From: Brevibacillus reuszeri
GTDB lineage: Bacteria; Bacillota; Bacilli; Brevibacillales; Brevibacillaceae
Direction: 5' to 3'
DNA: 64,000 bases
Assembly (NCBI RefSeq): GCF_002897295.1
Contig: NZ_BEXF01000006.1
Span: forward strand, 248,001 to 312,000
The notes beneath the pieces are model-generated. The model saw only the letters and a program-made list of their open reading frames with translations, searched no databases and was not told the origin of the DNA. The translations under genes were made by a program, and so were the position numbers. Position 1 is the stretch's first letter. The number at the start of each line of letters is the position of its first letter. This document shows, piece by piece, positions 50,786 through 60,177 of this stretch.

Positions 50786-51442
50786 ATGAACATTTGGCCA
50801 AAACCATTCTCTGATCCAGAAAAACTAAAGCAGCAGTTGCTCGGTTTAAGTGCGCTCGATATTATCCTGTGCTCAGAAGACTGGCTGCGTAGGTATCAAT
50901 TTTTTCCGCAATGGGATGAAGGTGTAACGATGGCGAGCATCAGCAACGGCTCCGGAGATGATATGTACATCCTGTTTGCTCCCGAAGGTGTTATCGTAAA
51001 AGGATTCGATCATGAATCTGCGATGAGTCCGCATGCCCGAGACGATTACGAGGTATGGCCGGGCATTTACGACCAGGTACCTTCTGCACTTCTACATAGG
51101 CTGGAGGACGAGGCGCTTACAAAGGAAGACGTCACTTTTTGTTTATGGAGGGAGCCAGGTGACGCCGAGTGGAGAACAGGGGATATAGCGAATCCAGAAC
51201 AACTCGATGACGGATCAGATTTTTTACTAGGCATGATTTATGAAACAGCGGAGGATTACATAGAGTGGGCCGAGGATTATTACGAAATCGAGCTTCCCGT
51301 AGATGTGGTGAAATCAATTTTTCAGAGTCATATGATCATTGAAAAAGCCATCTTGAAATTAAATCCGGAACGAAATGCGGAGTTAGCCGTAAAAGAATTA
51401 GAAGCGATTTGTATTTCTGTAAAGCGTGAGATCCAAAGCTGA
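50786..51442 (+). CDS. Uncharacterised acidic protein
   Basis: A 218-residue strongly acidic cytosolic protein (pI low; many Asp/Glu). It has an aromatic-rich segment (W-L-R-R-Y-Q-F-F-P-Q-W) and an acidic Y-I-E-W-A-E-D-Y-Y-E-I. I do not recognise the family. ATG after GAGAGGAG. It lies between the zinc-ribbon gene and a DUF4261 gene; the three neighbouring acidic proteins could be a toxin-immunity or stress-related group, but no toxin is seen. Confidence 0.7.
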   Translation: MNIWPKPFSDPEKLKQQLLGLSALDIILCSEDWLRRYQFFPQWDEGVTMASISNGSGDDMYILFAPEGVIVKGFDHESAMSPHARDDYEVWPGIYDQVPSALLHRLEDEALTKEDVTFCLWREPGDAEWRTGDIANPEQLDDGSDFLLGMIYETAEDYIEWAEDYYEIELPVDVVKSIFQSHMIIEKAILKLNPERNAELAVKELEAICISVKREIQS

Positions 51443-51528
51443 CGATAAATCGCGAGTTGTTCGCAGAACGGAATTGACACGGAACTGCCTATACGTAAAA
51501 ACAAACAACTGAATGGAGCTGTAACCAT

Positions 51529-52464
51529 ATGCCAAAAGGCTTTTTTTCTCAAGGGATCGCTGTTCTCCTGTCTAAACCTGTATCGATTCACAGCATAGCA
51601 AAAGTACTGAAGGAATCGTTTGAAATTACGAATGTAAACGACTCAACCGAACAATGGGTGTTTAGCGGACCTAGCCTGCTCATCCCATATCGCCCAGAGG
51701 AAAACGGATATATTCAGGTGGATGTTGTAGACAATCCTTGGCCGGACGGAATGGGAGATCCAGCCGAGGATACGACTCTATTTGGTGCGTGGACGATGGG
51801 CTTTTTCGGACCTCATACGTACCCGCAAAACCTGGAGCGGGCTGCACAACAAGCATGGGGTTATCCGGAGGGGCGACAGGCTGTTGCCGAGCATACCGCG
51901 TTCATCCGCGTGCGTTCAAGCTATACACTTGGCCAGGTAGACGATCAGGCTCCCATGCTACCAGAAGATTATGACCCCTTCCCTGAGCTCTTGTTTGTAG
52001 GTGCAGTTGCTGAGGCCTTGCTTCAAATGCCGGAAGCGCTCTGCTACTTTAATCCAAACGGAGAGTCACTCGCTTCAGCAGAACTGATGCATGAAATGAA
52101 GCAACGCCATGAAGAGACACAGCTGCCTCCACTGGAGCTATGGTCCAACGTCCGTTTGTTCAACCTGCCAGAAGAGTGGCTCATGATGGATACAGTTGGT
52201 ATGCTGCAATTAGATGCGGTCGATCATGAGGCGATTTTCCATCAAGACGCATGCGATCCGAATGAAGTGGCAGGTTTCCTGCGAAATATTTCCAACTATG
52301 TGTACGAGAATGGACCTGTTATTAAAGAGGGCGACACGACAGATGGTCCGGGTGGAATTCGTTGGCAAAGTACTTTGCTGGATGAGGGCTTGACGAACCC
52401 GCCGCGTGGGGTGATCAGATGGTACCCGCTCGATGGAAGAGAAAAACCGGCTGGCTTGGAGTAG
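51529..52464 (+). CDS. DUF4261-like protein
   Basis: A 311-residue acidic cytosolic protein. The segment around residues 125-175 (A-F-I-R-V-R-S-S-Y-T-L-G and E-L-L-F-V-G-A-V-A-E-A-L-L) and the C-terminal L-F-N-L-P-E-E-W-L-M-M-D-T-V-G-M-L-Q-L fit the DUF4261 pattern as I remember it. Function unknown. Start ATG with only a weak GGAG. It ends 36 bases before pspA, so pspA expression may be partly coupled to it. Confidence 0.6.
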   Translation: MPKGFFSQGIAVLLSKPVSIHSIAKVLKESFEITNVNDSTEQWVFSGPSLLIPYRPEENGYIQVDVVDNPWPDGMGDPAEDTTLFGAWTMGFFGPHTYPQNLERAAQQAWGYPEGRQAVAEHTAFIRVRSSYTLGQVDDQAPMLPEDYDPFPELLFVGAVAEALLQMPEALCYFNPNGESLASAELMHEMKQRHEETQLPPLELWSNVRLFNLPEEWLMMDTVGMLQLDAVDHEAIFHQDACDPNEVAGFLRNISNYVYENGPVIKEGDTTDGPGGIRWQSTLLDEGLTNPPRGVIRWYPLDGREKPAGLE

Positions 52465-52500
52465 TATGGTTTGCATACCTTAGTCAAAAGGGAGGTCGCT

Positions 52501-53175
52501 ATGGAAATCTTGTCAAGGATCAAAGATATTTTAGCCAGTAATATTAATGCGCTGTTGGATAAGACCGAAGACCCGGAGAAAACCATCGATGACTTCATGA
52601 GGAAAATAAACAGCGATCTGGGGCAGCTAAAAGCAGAGACTGCATCTGTGCTGGCGAACGAAAGAAGGACAAAAAGCGCGCTTGATGAATGCAGCGCTGA
52701 GATCAGAAAGCTGCAGCGTTACGCTGAGAAGGCGGTGGAATCCGGAGATGAGGACAAAGCCAGATTGTTCCTGGAGAAAAAGGCTACGCTGGCAGAAAAA
52801 GAAGTCCAACTTCAAGCTGCTTATCAGGCAGCAGCTTCAAATGTCACTGGCATGCGGCAAATCGAAGAAAAGCTGCGTGCGGACATTGGCGAGCTGGAAG
52901 CGCGCCGTACGAAGCTGAAGGAGAAGATTGCGGCAACGAAAGCTCAGCAAAGCTTGAATTCACTCAGTTCTCCGCTGGGTGGCATAGAGAATGCATTTGA
53001 CACCGTGGAGGAAAAGGTAGACAAAGCCTATAACGAAGCTATAGCCATTACCGAGCTTCGTATGGAAGCAAAGGACGATTTTGACGAGTTGTTTGCAGAA
53101 TTTGAAAAAAGCTCCAAAACAACTGCTGAAGATGAATTGGCTGCGCTAAAAGAAAAAATGAAAAAGAAGGATTAA
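52501..53175 (+). CDS. pspA: PspA/IM30-family membrane-stress protein
   Basis: A 224-residue coiled-coil protein. The N-terminal amphipathic helix (M-E-I-L-S-R-I-K-D-I-L-A-S-N) inserts into stressed membranes, and long heptad-rich helices (residues 25-190) drive ring or rod assembly. Family knowledge: PspA maintains the proton barrier. ATG at 52501 after GGGAGG. It is the first gene of a cluster that matches the B. subtilis order pspA-ydjG-ydjH-ydjI. Confidence 0.94.
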   Translation: MEILSRIKDILASNINALLDKTEDPEKTIDDFMRKINSDLGQLKAETASVLANERRTKSALDECSAEIRKLQRYAEKAVESGDEDKARLFLEKKATLAEKEVQLQAAYQAAASNVTGMRQIEEKLRADIGELEARRTKLKEKIAATKAQQSLNSLSSPLGGIENAFDTVEEKVDKAYNEAIAITELRMEAKDDFDELFAEFEKSSKTTAEDELAALKEKMKKKD

Positions 53176-53199
53176 CCAGCTTCTTTTAGAGGTGAGCGG

Positions 53200-54231
53200 A
53201 TGCAAGTTATTGATTTCAAATGCCCGAATTGTGGCAGCGACATGGTTTATGACAGCGAATCAGGAATGCTGTCATGCCATAGCTGCGGGAGAACCGACGA
53301 TATTAAGCTGATGCCCGATCCACTGAAAAGAAATGTTTTTTTAGAAGATGAGGCTACCGAGTACCATTGTAAAAGCTGCGGAGCAGTCGTTATCACTGAT
53401 GCGGATACGACAGCGACGTCTTGCTCTTTCTGCGGTTCTGTCATAGTCCTTGGCGATCGATTGACGGGGAAGCTGGCTCCAGCCCTTGTCATCCCCTTTT
53501 CCATTAGCAAAGAAGAAGCGATGCGGGCTTTTCGAAAATGGTGTAGGAATGGTCGCCTGACGCCAAATGGGTTCATGACAGCGGATCGAGTAAAGGGTAT
53601 AACCGGGATGTATGTCCCCTTTTGGCTCTACGAGTTAAATAATGCCGTAGAGGTTCACGCTCATGGGACGAGGGTAAGCACTTATACAAAAGGAGACTAT
53701 CAGTATACAGAAACGCAGCATTTCGATGTCTACAGGAAGATTCGCTTGAATTATGTCGATGTTCCAATTGATGCCTCGGAGAAAATGAACGATGAACTGA
53801 TGGATAAATTAGAGCCATTTCCTTATGATCAGATAAAAAGCTTCAAAACGGCCTATCTGGCTGGTTATGTTGCTGAAAAATACAATTTCGATGAGAAGGA
53901 GCTTTTTCCACGGGCAAAAAGTAAAATTCACCCGTTCATCGAAGAGTATATTCGGTCTACGATGACACAATATACCACAGTGAATTACACCAATAAGCAG
54001 ATTGATACAAAGCTCGGGCATGCAGAGTATGCACTTTTGCCAGTGTGGGTGTTGCACTATGATTACAATAAACTGGAGTATACGTTTGCGATGAACGGTC
54101 AGACGGGCAAGGTAGTTGGTAAGCCGCCTATTAGTAAATCCAAAGTGATAGCTTGGTTTGCGGGCATCTCCGCCTCGTGCTTCCTTTCGCTGAAGCTGAT
54201 TTCCTGGATGATGGGAGGCGGGTTTTGGTGA
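53200..54231 (+). CDS. ydjG: YdjG-like zinc-ribbon membrane protein
   Basis: A 343-residue protein. Two zinc ribbons at the N-terminus (C-P-N-C, C-H-S-C, then C-K-S-C and C-S-F-C) are followed by a beta-rich region and one C-terminal membrane helix (about 315-335). It is the second gene of the PspA cluster, as ydjG is in B. subtilis. The role is unknown in detail; it probably forms part of a membrane complex with YdjH/YdjI and PspA. ATG after AGAGGTGAG. Confidence 0.88.
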   Translation: MQVIDFKCPNCGSDMVYDSESGMLSCHSCGRTDDIKLMPDPLKRNVFLEDEATEYHCKSCGAVVITDADTTATSCSFCGSVIVLGDRLTGKLAPALVIPFSISKEEAMRAFRKWCRNGRLTPNGFMTADRVKGITGMYVPFWLYELNNAVEVHAHGTRVSTYTKGDYQYTETQHFDVYRKIRLNYVDVPIDASEKMNDELMDKLEPFPYDQIKSFKTAYLAGYVAEKYNFDEKELFPRAKSKIHPFIEEYIRSTMTQYTTVNYTNKQIDTKLGHAEYALLPVWVLHYDYNKLEYTFAMNGQTGKVVGKPPISKSKVIAWFAGISASCFLSLKLISWMMGGGFW

Positions 54232-55031
54232 GAAGGAGCGGCTTGATTTTGTCGGTAGTCTTTTTCTTCTTCGCTGTTTTTCTTGCCTCTCCGATGGGAA
54301 TGAAAGCGGCTGTGGCAACTACGTCGGAAGGGAAACAACTGATTTTTGATAAAGCGGGGTTATTAAACCAGGAGGAATACAAAGAGTTAACTACGCTTGC
54401 GAAACAGTATGGGGCACATCGAGAAACGGACATTATCATTTTAACAACGAACAATGATGTTAATGGCGACGTTATGAAAATGACGGAAGACTTTTATGAT
54501 GAGTATGGGCCAGGCTATGACAAACCTCACGGCAATGCGGTTATTTTGACGCTGGACATGAAAAATCGAGAGGTGTATCTGGCTGGATTTTATAAAGCAA
54601 AGACGTATCTCGATGACGAGAGGCTTGATAAGATACGAATCAAGATTACCTCGGATTTGACAAGCGGAGATTATGCGCTAGCCTTCCAAACCTATATGCA
54701 GACAGTCGACAAATATATGGGGTATGAACCAGGTGTAAACCCTGATAATCCACTATTTAATGTGTGGGTTCAATTGGGAGCCTCACTCATCATCGGAGGG
54801 ATTATTGTCGCAGCGATGGTCATCCGTTCGGGAGGCCGTATAACCATTAATCGAAGAACCTATGAGGATGCGAGCACATCAGGAATTCTCGATAGACGAG
54901 ATCAATACATTCGAACTACGGTAACGAAACAAAAGATTCAAAGACAAGAAAGCAATGGCTCGGGCGGCGGCGGTGGTGGCGGAACGACTAGTGGCGGACA
55001 CTCGCATAGCGGAAGCCGAGGATCTTTTTAG
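54228..55031 (+). CDS. ydjH: YdjH-like TPM-domain protein
   Basis: A 267-residue exported protein. Signal peptide (residues 1-30), then a TPM domain (about 40-165) with F-D-K-A-G-L-L, D-I-I-I-L-T-T-N-N and the G-N-A-V-I-L-T-L stretch, a membrane helix (about 180-205) and a Gly-rich tail G-G-G-G-G-G-G-T-T-S-G-G ending G-S-R-G-S-F. GTG start overlaps the ydjG stop (GTGA), so translation is coupled. TPM proteins work in membrane protein quality control in plants and bacteria. Confidence 0.88.
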   Translation: MRRSGLILSVVFFFFAVFLASPMGMKAAVATTSEGKQLIFDKAGLLNQEEYKELTTLAKQYGAHRETDIIILTTNNDVNGDVMKMTEDFYDEYGPGYDKPHGNAVILTLDMKNREVYLAGFYKAKTYLDDERLDKIRIKITSDLTSGDYALAFQTYMQTVDKYMGYEPGVNPDNPLFNVWVQLGASLIIGGIIVAAMVIRSGGRITINRRTYEDASTSGILDRRDQYIRTTVTKQKIQRQESNGSGGGGGGGTTSGGHSHSGSRGSF

Positions 55032-55051
55032 CTGGAAAGGATGGATTTAGA

Positions 55052-56047
55052 ATGTCTTTTTTTGGGAATCAATTTGCCAATGTAGTAGAGTGGGAAGAGT
55101 TTAGAGATGACATGATTTTTTGGAAGTGGAGCAATCGGGAGATCAAAAAAGGCAGCAAGCTAATCATCCGTCCCGGACAAGACGCGATTTTTATTCATAA
55201 CGGCAAGGTCGAAGGGATTTTTGAGGAGGAGGGAGAGTATCAAATTGCCTCCGAAATCATTCCGTTTTTATCTACATTAAAAGGGTTTAAGTTTGGTTTT
55301 AATAGCGGGATGAGAGTCGAGGTCTTGTTTGTAAATACCAAGGAGTTTACGGTCAAGTGGGGAACAAAAAATCCGGTTCTAATCCCTACTCCACAGCTCC
55401 CTGGGGGTATGCCGATTCGGGCGAACGGTACCTTCAATTTTAAAGTGAACGACTACGTCACCTTGATTGACAAAGTTGCCGGGGTAAAAGAAAGCTATCT
55501 GGTAGAAGATGTGAAAATCCGGATTATTTCCGTATTGGACCAATTGCTCATGAAGTGGATCAGCAGAGAAGGCAAAGATATGTTTAATCTACAAGCGAAT
55601 GCGTTTGATATTGCCAAAGGGATTCGAGAAGATCTTGACATGCAAGTGATGGATATCGGAATGACGATCACAGGCTTCCAGGTCATGAGCTTCAACTATC
55701 CACCAGAAATACAAGATAAGATCACAAAAGTTGCCTCCTACGAAATGGTCGGCAATCTGCAAAAGTATCAACAGATTGCTATGACAGACGGGATGGCATC
55801 TGGAGATGTAAAAGGTGGTGGGGCGGCTGCAGACATGGCGGGCATGATGATGGGGATGAACATCGCAAACGAAATGATGAAAAACATGAATGCGAATCAA
55901 AAACCATCCAGTGATAAGCAGTCAGAACCGAATCCTGCACCATCAGCATCGTCGTCAGAGGGAAAGAAACCGAACTTTTGCCCAAACTGCGGTACGAAAA
56001 ATGAAGGGGCGAATTTCTGCCCGAATTGTGGGGAAAAACTGGGATAA
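55052..56047 (+). CDS. ydjI: YdjI-like SPFH-domain protein with zinc ribbon
   Basis: A 331-residue protein. Residues 1-240 form an SPFH/virion-core-protein-like domain (I-R-P-G-Q-D-A-I-F-I-H-N-G-K, F-N-F-K-V-N-D-Y). A Met/Ala/Gly-rich stretch follows, and then a C-terminal zinc ribbon pair (C-P-N-C, C-P-N-C-G-E-K). In B. subtilis YdjI helps recruit PspA to the membrane. Last gene of the cluster; a convergent transporter gene follows 28 bases later with no clear terminator between. Confidence 0.9.
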   Translation: MSFFGNQFANVVEWEEFRDDMIFWKWSNREIKKGSKLIIRPGQDAIFIHNGKVEGIFEEEGEYQIASEIIPFLSTLKGFKFGFNSGMRVEVLFVNTKEFTVKWGTKNPVLIPTPQLPGGMPIRANGTFNFKVNDYVTLIDKVAGVKESYLVEDVKIRIISVLDQLLMKWISREGKDMFNLQANAFDIAKGIREDLDMQVMDIGMTITGFQVMSFNYPPEIQDKITKVASYEMVGNLQKYQQIAMTDGMASGDVKGGGAAADMAGMMMGMNIANEMMKNMNANQKPSSDKQSEPNPAPSASSSEGKKPNFCPNCGTKNEGANFCPNCGEKLG

Positions 56048-56075
56048 GTTTCAAAATAGTTATTGCTGGAAAGTA

Positions 56076-57101
56076 CTAGCGTGACAAATGCCCCCGCGGC
56101 AGCACAATCCTGCACAACGTAGACAGACCCAAGTACCCAAAAAGCGGATACAAGAACATCAAAAGCTGGCTATACCCAATGAGGCAAAGCACGAATGCCG
56201 AGGAAAAGAGAAAGAGGTACAGACGAGATTCGGGGATGTTTACCAGCTCACGCAGCTGTTGCCCAATCCCGAACACATTCGAAATCAATGTGGTAAAAAT
56301 CTCAGAGTATAGAACAAACACAAAGAACAGCTGCAGCCACTCGTTCCATTGCTCGGTAACAAACAGGATCGGGATGTCCATAAAGCGAACATCGTTCCAA
56401 TTGGCAAGCATGGCTGTATGTACAACAAGCAGCATAAAGCCGAGGACAACACCGCCGATTACCGCGGCACGAAGCAGGATGACTGGTTCGCGAATCGCAT
56501 AACCGATCGGGATTAAAACAGATTGCGCCATCGCTAGATTGAAGGACACATACAGGACCGTTTTCCATAGAAATTCATAGCTGACAGGAGCTGCGATCGG
56601 CAGCGGCGAATCGACCGTTCCATCTACTAATATGAGCAAGGCAAACAAGAACATAGACGGAACGACGATGGCATTTACGATCAGCAGCTGATCCAGCCCT
56701 TTGCGAAGGATCAGGAGAGCAAAAAAGGCAGTAGCAATCGTCCCTGCCAAATAAGGAATATGGAATTGCTCCTCCAGAACAGAGCCAGCTCCGGCCAGCA
56801 TCACCGTAGTGACGCCAAATAAGGTAAGAAAGACGAGAATATTCATCGTTCTGCCGATCAAAGGACCGAACAGCTTTTGATTGAACGATTCGTACGAGGG
56901 TGTACGCAGCGTATGGGCCAGCCACATCATTTTATAGCCGAGCCAAACGAAAAACGCTGTAGCGATTAGGATGCCAATGGTTCCCGCATGGCCATAGGAT
57001 GTGAAAAAGGCAAGAATTTCCTGTCCACTCGCAAAGCCAGCCCCCACTACTGTCCCAATGTATGTAGCGGCGACCTGTATACTTTTTCCCCACAACTTCA
57101 T
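56076..57101 (-). CDS. YkvI-type membrane protein (APC superfamily)
   Basis: A 341-residue protein with about ten membrane helices. The start V-V-G-A-G-F-A-S-G-Q-E-I is the conserved first-helix motif of the YkvI/YcgO-like subgroup of amino-acid/sodium symporters. Substrate unknown. ATG after AAAGGAA. It is the downstream neighbour of another membrane transporter gene in the same direction, separated by a terminator. Confidence 0.85.
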   Translation of the reverse strand: MKLWGKSIQVAATYIGTVVGAGFASGQEILAFFTSYGHAGTIGILIATAFFVWLGYKMMWLAHTLRTPSYESFNQKLFGPLIGRTMNILVFLTLFGVTTVMLAGAGSVLEEQFHIPYLAGTIATAFFALLILRKGLDQLLIVNAIVVPSMFLFALLILVDGTVDSPLPIAAPVSYEFLWKTVLYVSFNLAMAQSVLIPIGYAIREPVILLRAAVIGGVVLGFMLLVVHTAMLANWNDVRFMDIPILFVTEQWNEWLQLFFVFVLYSEIFTTLISNVFGIGQQLRELVNIPESRLYLFLFSSAFVLCLIGYSQLLMFLYPLFGYLGLSTLCRIVLPRGHLSR

Positions 57102-57177
57102 ACGGTGTGTTCCTTTCCAAATAGGATGCTAGTACAAGTGTATGAGCCACCAGCAAAAACAGAATTTGATCGTAGAA

Positions 57178-57216
57178 AAAAAGGCGAACGGTGCAAAATA
57201 GCCACCATTCGCCTTT
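57178..57216. terminator. Terminator between the two transporter genes
   Basis: AAAAGGCGAA-C-GGTG / CACC-A-TTCGCCTTTT hairpin, following the - strand permease gene. Confidence 0.8.
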
Positions 57217-57236
57217 TCAAATAGATAGGCGTACTC

Positions 57237-58634
57237 TTATAGGAGAAACATGGCAACAATAGTAGTGACGAGCAAACCAATGGCCACGGGATATAGATTA
57301 CGTCTCGCCAGTTCGAACGGATCTACTCCACAAATTGCAGCAGCGGGGATTAGCGCCCATGGTATAATCGTGCCCCCGCCTACCCAAATAGCTGAGATTT
57401 GACCAAGGGCGGTCAAGGTTGCGGCTCCTGCACCTAAAGCTGTAGCAAAAAGCTGTGCTAGCGAGCCAGCAAGAGTAATGCCAGAGAAGCCAGAACCGTC
57501 CAAGCCTGTAATGACACCGACAGCAGACACGGTGAGAGCGGCTACCTCTTTACTGATCGGGATGGCTTGAGCGAGGGCAACACCCAAGTCGTTCACAATT
57601 CCGTGCGACCCACTCGGCAAGACCTCACCGAATACTTTGAGAAAGCCGCTATCTCCCATATAGAAAAAGGCTGCGATCGGAATGACAGGACCAAACACTT
57701 TAAAGCCAAATTGAAAGCCTTGGATCAAATGCGTGGTTACTTGTTCGAGACCTTTTTTCTGATGCGCGAGCATAGTTGCGATGATCAAGATCAACAAAGC
57801 GGTTCCACCGACAAGTGCAGTCGCATCGCCCCCGCGTAAATCAAACGCAAACATGGCTACCACATCTAGCGCGAAAAGAATCGGCACGAAAAGAGCCAAG
57901 CTACGCCTCACACCATCTCGCAAGGGAACCTTTGCAGATGTAAAAACCGTATCCGGTATGGATGTGTCCTTTCCGGGTGCAGGAACAATCCCGATTTTCA
58001 TGTCCTTGCGCAAATACCAGAATGCAGTGATCGTCGTTACTACCCCCATGACGATGACAAGCGGGATGCTCGCTGAAATCACGTCATTTACGGGAATGCC
58101 TGCTGCTTTTGCAGTTAATGTCGGAGCGCCCTGAATGACGAAATCTCCCGACAGAGCGATTCCGTGACCAAACAGGTTCATCGCAACTGCGACCCCAATC
58201 GCTGGCAAGCCCGCCCGCAAAGCAACCGGCAGCATGACGGCCCCAACCAAGGCTACTGCAGGCGAAGGCCAGAAAAACCAGGAAATGACCATCATGACAA
58301 TACCGATGACCCAATACGCCAGTGTTGCATTCCGAACGAGGTGTGTCATGGGCCTGATCATGGTTTCGTTTACACCAGTATCTGTTAGTACATGACTCAT
58401 TGCTACGATGATACAGATCACGAGGATCGTCGGTAACAACTCCGTAATCGCATAGATAAAGCTGCCAAAAATTCCGCCGATTGCTGTCGTGACAGAGCCT
58501 GTCGCAACGAGCCCAAGAAGCGCAATGCCAACGATACTGATCAGACTTGTGTCCCTTCGCATCACCATCATGAAAATAATGCCGAGCACGAACAATACAT
58601 ACAAACCATGAAGCCAAGCAAGCTCAATCCCCAT
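57237..58634 (-). CDS. Large membrane permease of the ion-transporter type
   Basis: A 465-residue protein with about twelve membrane segments in two halves, rich in Gly/Ala/Ile. Features such as V-I-C-I-I-V-A-M-S-H-V-L, G-H-G-I-A-L-S-G-D-F and G-L-D-G-S-G-F-S-G resemble GntP/CitMHS/ArsB-like ion-transporter proteins. The specific substrate is unknown; a carboxylate or ion exporter is plausible. ATG at 58634 after GGAGGG. It is divergent from the RavA-like gene. Confidence 0.8.
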   Translation of the reverse strand: MGIELAWLHGLYVLFVLGIIFMMVMRRDTSLISIVGIALLGLVATGSVTTAIGGIFGSFIYAITELLPTILVICIIVAMSHVLTDTGVNETMIRPMTHLVRNATLAYWVIGIVMMVISWFFWPSPAVALVGAVMLPVALRAGLPAIGVAVAMNLFGHGIALSGDFVIQGAPTLTAKAAGIPVNDVISASIPLVIVMGVVTTITAFWYLRKDMKIGIVPAPGKDTSIPDTVFTSAKVPLRDGVRRSLALFVPILFALDVVAMFAFDLRGGDATALVGGTALLILIIATMLAHQKKGLEQVTTHLIQGFQFGFKVFGPVIPIAAFFYMGDSGFLKVFGEVLPSGSHGIVNDLGVALAQAIPISKEVAALTVSAVGVITGLDGSGFSGITLAGSLAQLFATALGAGAATLTALGQISAIWVGGGTIIPWALIPAAAICGVDPFELARRNLYPVAIGLLVTTIVAMFLL

Positions 58635-58863
58635 GCGAAACCCTCCTTTTTCTGTACTCCGTCTTGCAGCCTTTTGCCACAGAATATGCGTCAGGGCAGA
58701 TATGGGTGAGTGCACAGGCGGGAGGAGGATAATCCTTGTAGATAGAAAACTGGCATTTTTGTCCACATTATGCCACTATAAGAAAACGACTAGGACTCCA
58801 ATCAAGAGGGGGGAAGCGGCGTTTTTTCTTACTTCTACCATGAGAGTGAGGGCGCCTATTGCT

Positions 58864-60165
58864 ATGAACACACCAACACCTATTCAACGAAAAATGGACC
58901 AGGCCATCGAATTACTAGAACGCCGTTTTCTGGAGCGTAGCGAGCTCATTCGCTTGCTTATGCTCGGCATGATGAGTGGAGAAAATGCTCTCTTAATCGG
59001 ACCACCTGGTACCGCAAAATCACAACTGGCTAGATCAGTCTCGCAGCTGTTTGGCTCTGAGCACTGGTTTGAATATTTATTGACCCGTTTCACGACACCT
59101 GATGAAATGTTCGGTCCTGTATCCCTGCAACAGCTCAAGCTCGATCACTATGTGCGTAAAACGGATGGGTATCTACCCGCTGCACAGTTTGCTTTTCTGG
59201 ATGAGATTTTTAAGGCAAACAGCGCTATCCTGAATGCTCTTTTGTCCATCTTGAATGAACGAATTTATTTCAATGGAAGAGAGAAAGAAGCAGTACCCTT
59301 GCAATTTTTAATAGCAGCCTCAAATGAGCTTCCAGACGAGGACGAGCAACTGACAGCGCTGTACGATCGCTTCTTGTTTCGCTATGAAGTCAACTATTTG
59401 CAGCAGGCATCCAGCTATGAACGCATGTTTTCGTTGCCAACGACGACATTGCCAGTCGTTTTTTCGTTGTACGATGTAAAAGATATTCAGGCTGCAGCCC
59501 GGCAAGTGAAAATCCCCGAGCCGATCATCTATTTTCTCTACCGGTTGAAGCAGGAATTGGAATCGAAAGAATACATTTTGTCCGATCGTCGCTGGAGCAA
59601 AATTGCTCATGTATGGAAAACATCGGCTGCCCTGCATGGCCGTGAAGAGGTAACGATCTGGGACACAGTTTTTACACCGCATATGATGTGGGATGCTCCT
59701 GAGGATTTACCGGTGATGAAAGAACTGTTTGAGCTGCAATTTACAGAAATGCTCAAAGTTGAGATGGAAACTGACTTGCCATTGCTTCGTTTCCAACAAG
59801 TAGCGGATAAATGGCGCGAAAAGGAATCGGAGCTACATGCCTTCCAATTTAAAAAAGAAGTAGGGGCAAAGCTAGGGAAGGATGCTTTGGAGCGTAGTAG
59901 ACATTTGCTTGAACAAAGTCGTATCGAGCTTGAGGAAGCAGCCAAAGACCTCCGTAACCGCCTGATCCAGTGGCACCGTCGCGAAGAGGACTTGCAGCCT
60001 TTCGTTCTGGAAAAAAATCGCCTCATCCACAATGTGGAAAAATACACGGTCAAGTATGCCTACCTGCGGGTTGAGGGAGAACGGATCTTGCAGCAGCTGC
60101 AGCGTACTTATCGGACGGTGTTTGACAAGGAAATCGCTGGGACTGAGTACGACTTTACACTGTAG
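58864..60165 (+). CDS. MoxR-family AAA ATPase (RavA-like)
   Basis: A 433-residue protein. The AAA+ core (about residues 10-240) has Walker A G-P-P-G-T-A-K-S, Walker B F-L-D-E-I-F-K, sensor 1 A-A-S-N-E-L-P, and an R finger region (L-Y-D-R-F-L-F-R). A C-terminal helical region (250-433) with a long coiled coil follows, as in RavA. MoxR/RavA ATPases work with a VWA protein, here the next gene, as metal- or cofactor-insertion and protein remodelling chaperones. The ATG at 58864 is chosen for the family N-terminus; the ribosome binding site is weak. Confidence 0.9.
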   Translation: MNTPTPIQRKMDQAIELLERRFLERSELIRLLMLGMMSGENALLIGPPGTAKSQLARSVSQLFGSEHWFEYLLTRFTTPDEMFGPVSLQQLKLDHYVRKTDGYLPAAQFAFLDEIFKANSAILNALLSILNERIYFNGREKEAVPLQFLIAASNELPDEDEQLTALYDRFLFRYEVNYLQQASSYERMFSLPTTTLPVVFSLYDVKDIQAAARQVKIPEPIIYFLYRLKQELESKEYILSDRRWSKIAHVWKTSAALHGREEVTIWDTVFTPHMMWDAPEDLPVMKELFELQFTEMLKVEMETDLPLLRFQQVADKWREKESELHAFQFKKEVGAKLGKDALERSRHLLEQSRIELEEAAKDLRNRLIQWHRREEDLQPFVLEKNRLIHNVEKYTVKYAYLRVEGERILQQLQRTYRTVFDKEIAGTEYDFTL

Positions 60166-60177
60166 GAGGTGCGAGTC